Source of the DNA: Fimbriimonadaceae bacterium
GTDB taxonomy: Bacteria > Armatimonadota > Fimbriimonadia > Fimbriimonadales > Fimbriimonadaceae
DNA length: 64,000 bases
Reading direction: 5' to 3'
NCBI GenBank assembly: GCA_019454145.1
Contig: CP075366.1
Coordinates: 1,901,564 to 1,965,563 of the forward strand
The notes under the pieces were generated by a model. It was not told the origin of the DNA. It saw nothing but the letters and a program-made list of their open reading frames with translations, and made no database searches. Below, piece by piece: positions 59,356-64,000 of the stretch. Each line of letters begins with the position of its first letter. Position 1 is the first letter of the stretch. The position numbers and the translations under genes were made by a program.

Positions 59356-61027
59356 GCCTTTGATCGTTAGTAAACTTTTTAGCCAACTGGTTAATGGTTG
59401 TTAGTTCCACCAATCGGTTAGGAAACGGTGGTTCGATTGGCAATTTGCTAGCGAGCATTACCTGCTCGCTAGCCGCTGTTTCATTTCTGGCAAATTCTAG
59501 CAGAGCGTAAGCGAGCAAGTAACGAACCATAGCGTTGTCGCGATGCCTCAGCAATTCATCCGCCAATCGAGCCATTCCTTGAATGAGGTGGCACTCCAGA
59601 TACATGCCGACTACGCCAACAGCATGTTCTGGGTTGGCCGCAAGTGGCGCGAGGAGCGGATTCGGCTCTTTCCCTTCTGCAATGGGGGTGTTCAAGAAGG
59701 CTTCTGCTCGCAAAATTGGTTCTAGCGGAGCTAAATAGTGAGCGTTAGGAAGTTCACGGGCATCTTCATCTTTTGATTTGCCCGATTCTCGACGGATCGA
59801 CGCCTTAAACCACCATCCAAGGGCATCTTCAGCATTGAATCCAAGATATTTATCCATTGATTCTTCAGCGCCTAAAAAATCATCGGATTTAATTGCTTCT
59901 ACTGCTTCCATCCAGTAACAAAACGGCTCTAGACCAGGATTGCGGAGATAGGCCCGGAATGGTGATTCTGCACTATCAATGATCTTATCAAACATACTGG
60001 CGGTTGAGCCAGTGGTGGTTTGCGGGTGATATTGCGAAGAACTTGGCCAACTGACTAAAGTTTCTCGATGCTCGCCTCGAATTGAAATCGCATCAATTTT
60101 TCCTGGCAACGAATTCAAAGACGTTGTTGATACCCCACCAAGAATTGCAGAGAGAGGAGCCTCAAGAGTCTGGCCACTAACACTCAAGAACACCTTCGCA
60201 TTCGCGATTTCTTGATGCGGCTGAATAGTTAACTGGGCATCATCCAAAAATACGGCGGCGGCGTGTGTGCAGGCGACCACAGGTGCTTCGCTTGAAAAAA
60301 CAGAACATTCGATTCTAATGGAATCAGTACGATGCCCTCCTAAAGCGATTTTTGGTTCACCGGTAACTAACCCCTCATCAGTCAGAGTTAAGTCTCCTGG
60401 CGTCCAACTCATGAATAAGCCTCCTGATGCGGATGGTTGTGCAATTAAACACGAATCAGGTGAAACATAATCTTGAATTAGCTCGGGAAAGTCAATTCCA
60501 CCTCGACCAGGAACTGAAAGCCATCGTCGGTTGAATAAATTCTGTTCAATCAAAAATGCAGCTCTATCCAGAAAGAGAGTGACCGCCGCGTGCCACGATA
60601 CATCGCCCGTCCATTCAAATAAAAAAACCGCTCCTTTGTCTTCAGGTGACCCTGCCTCCTTGACTCGGAAATCAACAGGGCCTAGCGAGTTAGTTCGATT
60701 TTTTCCGGCAAGAAACTCAATCCCGTGGTTCCACCGCGCACCACGAAAATCATCTTGGACAAGATTAATTTCTGTAGGAAAAGAAATGACATCCAGGCCT
60801 GTGCGTAGATCAGTTATCGCAACGATTCGACCACCCAAACTAGGTGCAATTCCAAGCCTAATGAACTCATTTTCCATCCAAAGAATGGGAATCGTCTGCT
60901 CGACCGTTTCAGGGGTGATCTCTAAGCGAACCTGCGGATAACATGCCGGAATATCGTCCCCGATCGGCACGGGAACAACTTGCTTTGTGGTGAATGAGGC
61001 GGAGTCCTCATATATTTTTACTGGCAT
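59306..61027 (-). CDS. DUF5107-domain protein with TPR-like C-terminus
   Basis: The 573-residue protein shows the DUF5107 galactose-mutarotase-like pattern: ILWMENEFIRLGIAPSLGGRIVAITDLRTGLDV, FRGARWNHGIEF and AVTLFLDRAAFLIEQNLFNRR (in pieces), which probably binds carbohydrate. C-terminal half has TPR-like helical pairs (AEESMDKYLGFNAEDALGWWF, YLLAYALLEFARNETAA). The ATG at 61027 fits; more upstream in-frame sequence is spacer. No catalytic claim is made. Confidence 0.75.
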   Translation of the reverse strand: MPVKIYEDSASFTTKQVVPVPIGDDIPACYPQVRLEITPETVEQTIPILWMENEFIRLGIAPSLGGRIVAITDLRTGLDVISFPTEINLVQDDFRGARWNHGIEFLAGKNRTNSLGPVDFRVKEAGSPEDKGAVFLFEWTGDVSWHAAVTLFLDRAAFLIEQNLFNRRWLSVPGRGGIDFPELIQDYVSPDSCLIAQPSASGGLFMSWTPGDLTLTDEGLVTGEPKIALGGHRTDSIRIECSVFSSEAPVVACTHAAAVFLDDAQLTIQPHQEIANAKVFLSVSGQTLEAPLSAILGGVSTTSLNSLPGKIDAISIRGEHRETLVSWPSSSQYHPQTTTGSTASMFDKIIDSAESPFRAYLRNPGLEPFCYWMEAVEAIKSDDFLGAEESMDKYLGFNAEDALGWWFKASIRRESGKSKDEDARELPNAHYLAPLEPILRAEAFLNTPIAEGKEPNPLLAPLAANPEHAVGVVGMYLECHLIQGMARLADELLRHRDNAMVRYLLAYALLEFARNETAASEQVMLASKLPIEPPFPNRLVELTTINQLAKKFTNDQRLKTLKAVMGLAVRNLD

Positions 61028-61112
61028 GGAATCCTCTAGTTTTGCGGCGCGTTTGTCAAAATAGCAGTTGTAGGCGTTACAATGCACTGATACCTACGAA
61101 CAGGAGCAATCT

Positions 61113-61529
61113 GTGACAGCATCTAAAGTAATGGCATTTTTGGTGAAATGGGTCGTGGTTCCGGCGATTATGGTCGGGGTCGGGTTCTTTTTCCTCGGGC
61201 CGCAAATTGGCGGAGCGCCGATTCTTGCTAATACCGCTGAGCAGGTGAAAACTATTGCTCAGACTGGTGGTTCAACAGAGCCGATTGATGTACCCGAAGA
61301 AAAAGGCCGTTTTTCTGATGTCAAGCTGGATGTTGACCTGACCAGCGACAGCAAGAAAAAACCTGCTTCCAACAGCGAAACCAAAGAAAAGAAATATTTC
61401 TCTTCAGATGCTGGTTTGCCAGAAACTCCAAATCGCGGGTCTGAAGAAGATACAGCGATGAAACCAGGTGAAGAAACCACCTTGGGCAATGATCCGGCGA
61501 AAGCGAGCGGCGATACTGGCGGCTGGTAA
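61113..61529 (+). CDS. Membrane-anchored protein with acidic/charged tail, unknown
   Basis: The 138-residue protein has a membrane helix (FLVKWVVVPAIMVGVGFFFLG, residues 9-29) and a disordered, charged tail rich in Lys, Glu, Thr and Pro. The start is GTG at 61113 with AGGAG seven bases upstream. No domain is recognised. A terminator at 61550-61581 follows it inside the tatD gene on the other strand. Confidence 0.6.
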   Translation: MTASKVMAFLVKWVVVPAIMVGVGFFFLGPQIGGAPILANTAEQVKTIAQTGGSTEPIDVPEEKGRFSDVKLDVDLTSDSKKKPASNSETKEKKYFSSDAGLPETPNRGSEEDTAMKPGEETTLGNDPAKASGDTGGW

Positions 61530-61534
61530 CCGCG

Positions 61535-62296
61535 CTACGGCAATCTATAAAAACGACGGGCGTTGTCCGTCGTTTTTTTTGCGACTTCTTCTTGGCTTAA
61601 GTTGAGACACGCGGCTAACCCATCACGGATGTGACCCAAGTAAGCCGGGTGGTTCGGTTTGCCGCGATACGGTACCGGAGAAAGCCAAGGGGCATCCGTT
61701 TCCAAAACGAGGCGGTCGATGCCGATGAACCGCATACATTCGCGCAAATCATCAGCTTTTTTGTAAGTCACTGGTCCGTCGACTCCAAAAGTGCAGTCAA
61801 GGTCAATTGCCCTTTTAGCATCGTCAAGATTTCCCGCAAAGCAGTGCAGAAGATAAGGACGGATTGGTCGCTTTTCTAGTACGTCAAGCAATGCTGGGTA
61901 CGCCTCTCGGCAGTGAAATACAACGGGCAGATCAAGTTCTTCGGCAAGATCAAGTTGATCGTAAAGGCAAACAGTTTGCTGTTCAAGCGTTGAGTAATCC
62001 CAATAAAAGTCGAATCCGATCTCGCCAATGGCAACTATTTTTGGATGAGCGGCGAGATCACGGATGATGGCTAATTCTTCGCGGTTATATTTCGCCGCTG
62101 AGGTTGGGTGCCAACCGACCACGGCATAAACTTCTGCGTGCGCTTCTGCAAGGGCTACCGCTTTTTCGCTCCAATCTCGATCAATACCAACGACGACGAT
62201 CTTCTCTACTCCTGCTTCCACCGCTCGCCTAATGGCGATGGCTGGATCAGGAAATCCTTTGCGGTCATTTAAGTGGCAATGAGTGTCGATCATCAT
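61535..62296 (-). CDS. tatD: TatD-family metal-dependent deoxyribonuclease
   Basis: The 253-residue TIM-barrel hydrolase has IDTHCHLND (metal His pair), AIGEIGFDFYWDYS (Glu), VVFHCREAYPALLDV (His), HCFAGNLDDAKRAI (His) and VLETDAPWLSPVPYRGKPN (Asp). It is a 3'-5' exonuclease or a DNA repair/quality-control enzyme. The first of two tandem ATGs is used. Confidence 0.92.
   Translation of the reverse strand: MMIDTHCHLNDRKGFPDPAIAIRRAVEAGVEKIVVVGIDRDWSEKAVALAEAHAEVYAVVGWHPTSAAKYNREELAIIRDLAAHPKIVAIGEIGFDFYWDYSTLEQQTVCLYDQLDLAEELDLPVVFHCREAYPALLDVLEKRPIRPYLLHCFAGNLDDAKRAIDLDCTFGVDGPVTYKKADDLRECMRFIGIDRLVLETDAPWLSPVPYRGKPNHPAYLGHIRDGLAACLNLSQEEVAKKTTDNARRFYRLP
61550..61581 (+). terminator. Intrinsic terminator embedded in tatD
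   Basis: Arms 61550-61560 and 61568-61578 form a perfect 11-bp stem with a 7-base loop, followed by a T-run to 61581. It lies within the last codons of the convergent tatD (its stop is at 61535-61537). Confidence 0.9.
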
Positions 62297-62342
62297 GACG
62301 TTAATGCGTTAGACTGATGATGGTTCTTTTGGAGGATATTGG

Positions 62343-62390
62343 ATGAGACCAATCTCAACCCAAATTCACAAAGATCCGTATCAGTTGTAG
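62343..62390 (+). CDS. Possible 15-codon leader peptide
   Basis: A short ORF (MRPISTQIHKDPYQL) has a near-perfect Shine-Dalgarno sequence (GGAGG) 9 bases before its ATG. It ends 12 bases before the nfeD-like start. Coding by chance is possible, but the strength of the ribosome-binding site for such a short frame suggests translation or translational control. Confidence 0.35.
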   Translation: MRPISTQIHKDPYQL

Positions 62391-62402
62391 GAACGATCAG
62401 AC

Positions 62403-63020
62403 ATGCTTGCGCTTTATGTTGTCACGGGGATTATTGGCCTGGGGCTCATTATTGTTTCGGCGATAGGCGGCCTAGGTCACGATTTAGATGTTGACCACAA
62501 CATTGACATTGACCACAGTGTGGATATTGATCACGATGTAGACGTAGATCACGGTTTTGATGCCGACCACGCGCATGAAATTGCCCACTCGGTCTCTGAT
62601 GTATGGCTTCCGTTCTTTAGCCTTCGATTTTGGACTTACCTGTTAGGTGGTTTCGGAGGATTTGGAGTTCTTCTCACCCTGCTAGGAGCGGGGCAAGAAC
62701 CGACCCGCATGATCGCTTCTTCCGTCGTCGGCTTGATCGTTGGCACGGGTGCGGCATCCCTTTACCGTTGGATGAACCGCAATCAACTCAACAGTTCGGT
62801 AGGAGAACGCGACTTCGTTGGTCTCGTAGCAAAAGTTTTGGTGGCGCCGCAAGGCAATGACCCGGGCAAAGTCCGGGTTGAAGTCAAGGGCGACATCATC
62901 GACATGCACGCTTTTCCGTTGGAAGGGCATGCAATCTCTCAAGGTGACGAGGTGGTCGTCGTGTCTATTGATGGCACACGCCTCACCGTCGCTGAATCCG
63001 AGAGATATCTCAATTCATAA
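62403..63020 (+). CDS. NfeD-like membrane protein with Asp/His repeat loop
   Basis: The 205-residue protein has three membrane segments (residues 3-23, 71-91, 100-118) and a C-terminal OB-fold domain (GLVAKVLVAPQGNDPGKVRVEV, ISQGDEVVVVSIDGTRLTV), as in the NfeD/YqiJ group that partners flotillins. Between the first two helices, residues 29-58 carry five Asp-h-Asp-His-x-h hexapeptides, a likely divalent-metal-binding loop on the outside. It is followed by the flotillin gene after a 5-bp gap. Confidence 0.8.
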   Translation: MLALYVVTGIIGLGLIIVSAIGGLGHDLDVDHNIDIDHSVDIDHDVDVDHGFDADHAHEIAHSVSDVWLPFFSLRFWTYLLGGFGGFGVLLTLLGAGQEPTRMIASSVVGLIVGTGAASLYRWMNRNQLNSSVGERDFVGLVAKVLVAPQGNDPGKVRVEVKGDIIDMHAFPLEGHAISQGDEVVVVSIDGTRLTVAESERYLNS

Positions 63021-63025
63021 AAGCA

Positions 63026-64000
63026 ATGGAACAATTCTCAAGTGCAGTAGTTGGCATGGGGATAGGAGCGGGAGCATTACTGTTCCTTCTGATCTTCCTC
63101 GCCTGGCTTGTGCGGTCTTTTCTCCGCATCGCCCCACCAAATGAAGTTTTGGTGATTACCGGTAAAGGCAAAGGCTATCAAGCCTTCTTTGGCGGTAAAG
63201 CGTGGTCGGTGCCTATTTTTCAAGATGTTAGAAAAATGAGCCTCAACACAATGGAGGTGCCGATTGCAGTAAGAAACGCTTACTCGCAAGGTGGCATCGC
63301 CATGAACGTTGATGCCATCGCGAACGTGAAAATCAGCAGTGATCAAAAACACATCACTAACGCGATCGAACGATTTCTTGACCGGGATATTAACGAAATC
63401 CGACGCGTAAGCAAGGAAACGCTAGAAGGTCATCTCCGTGGCGTTGTTGCAACCCTCACTCCGGAGCAGGTCAACGAAGACCGACTCACCTTCGCTGACA
63501 AGCTAACCCAAGAAACCGAGCACGATTTGGTCAAGCTCGGGTTGCATCTGGATACCTTCAAAATCCTACATGTCAGCGACGAAGTGGGCTACTTAGACGC
63601 AACTGGCCGCAAGGCAATTGCGAATATCGTGCGATCAGCCGAAATTTCGGAATCGGACGCCCGTCGCGCGGCGGAACAATCCGAAGCAGAAAACAAGGGT
63701 CGAGCCAAAGTTGTTCAGGCGAACGTTGATTCCAAACTCGTGCGCCTCACCAACGATTTGCGAAAGATTCAAGCTGATCTTGACGCAAAAGTCAAGGCGG
63801 AAGAAGAACGCACACAAGCCGCGGCACGAGAAGCCCGCGCCAAGGCAGAAGTCGAACTCCAAACGATCCGGGCTGAACTGGAGGGAATCCGCTTGATGGC
63901 GGATACAGTTCTTCCTGCTGAAGCCGCCCGAACCCGCGACGAATACAAGGCACGTGGCGAAGCGGCAATCATCCGCGAACGAGGTGTGGCGGTTAGCCGT
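63026..64000 (+). CDS. Flotillin/SPFH-domain protein (cut by window end)
   Basis: At least 325 residues are visible. An N-terminal membrane segment (GMGIGAGALLFLLIFLAWLV) precedes an SPFH domain (PPNEVLVITGKGKGYQAFFGG, MNVDAIANVKISSD, RVSKETLEGHLRGVVATLTPEQV, LGLHLDTFKI) and then a long Glu/Ala/Arg-rich coiled coil (RRAAEQSEAENKGRAKVVQA). Flotillins organise membrane microdomains and pair with NfeD-like proteins. The 3' end lies outside the window. The ATG at 63026 follows the nfeD-like gene by 5 bp. Confidence 0.9.
   Translation, partial: MEQFSSAVVGMGIGAGALLFLLIFLAWLVRSFLRIAPPNEVLVITGKGKGYQAFFGGKAWSVPIFQDVRKMSLNTMEVPIAVRNAYSQGGIAMNVDAIANVKISSDQKHITNAIERFLDRDINEIRRVSKETLEGHLRGVVATLTPEQVNEDRLTFADKLTQETEHDLVKLGLHLDTFKILHVSDEVGYLDATGRKAIANIVRSAEISESDARRAAEQSEAENKGRAKVVQANVDSKLVRLTNDLRKIQADLDAKVKAEEERTQAAAREARAKAEVELQTIRAELEGIRLMADTVLPAEAARTRDEYKARGEAAIIRERGVAVSR

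Noticed and set aside
1-64000. Insertion sequences, prophage, integrase or tRNA attachment sites
   Set aside because: No transposase or integrase motifs, tRNA-like cloverleaf or flanking direct repeats were noticed; the region looks like ordinary chromosome.

Overview
The window is a dense, roughly 50% GC stretch of a diderm bacterial chromosome with about 60 genes and no intergenic gap over about 200 bases. I see no rRNA, tRNA, transposase or CRISPR array. The gene mix suggests Armatimonadota, probably Fimbriimonadia-like. The clues are a prepilin-type N-terminus on a secreted protein with a 'VDGHV' C-terminal motif, outer-membrane barrels and an OstA/LptC-like protein beside csaB and a DUF5693 protein, a cytochrome c maturation cluster and an ANTAR regulator. 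This assignment is an inference from gene content.

Layout. 1-10.9 kb: a cut gene end, a small barrel protein, glyS, a catabolic minus-strand trio (unknown protein, fumarylacetoacetase-like, isochorismatase-like), then a plus-strand run (ANTAR regulator, HIT, type-4 UDG, NanE-ROK fusion, photolyase, plsC). 10.8-14.8 kb: minus-strand glcD-glcE-acyl-CoA-dehydrogenase-like-barrel operon. 14.8-22.6 kb: tmk facing a minus-strand run (Ig-like membrane protein, purH, Gly-rich membrane protein, mreBCD, gdhA). 22.6-27.4 kb: a ceramidase-like protein converging on an ADH-ADH-cupin-M48 peptidase operon. 27.5-32.1 kb: SRPBCC, CBS-DUF1385, secG-like, a metallophosphatase and ccmABC plus an overlapping 38-codon ccmD-like ORF. 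32.1-33.9 kb: rpsF-ssb-PGI/PMI. 34.1-35.1 kb: a signal-peptide protein with an STN-like domain and LTxxQ motifs. 35.1-54.8 kb: a nearly gapless 13-gene minus-strand run for the cell envelope. 54.7-64 kb: an alpha/beta hydrolase, GNAT, prepilin-like protein, mdh, small proteins, a DUF5107 protein, tatD and an nfeD-like/flotillin pair cut by the window end.

The strongest candidate for an undescribed system is the 13-gene envelope run. It joins an outer-membrane barrel, two lipoproteins, a 913-residue secreted protein carrying a decayed HExxH-x18-E site, an OstA-like protein, polysaccharide pyruvyl transferase, a GDP-mannose pyrophosphorylase with a dead mutase domain, a polysaccharide deacetylase, a rhomboid protease and a 12-repeat D-x-x-G-x-D-x-Y protein. 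Smaller unusual items are the STN/LTxxQ protein with a possible ECF-type promoter, an Asp/His hexapeptide repeat in the nfeD-like protein, a hairpin holding a possible ATC start codon before the PGI/PMI gene, and the hidden ccmD-like ORF.

All calls come from reading motifs by eye. No database search was run, and many start codons are inferred from family alignment and Shine-Dalgarno spacing.
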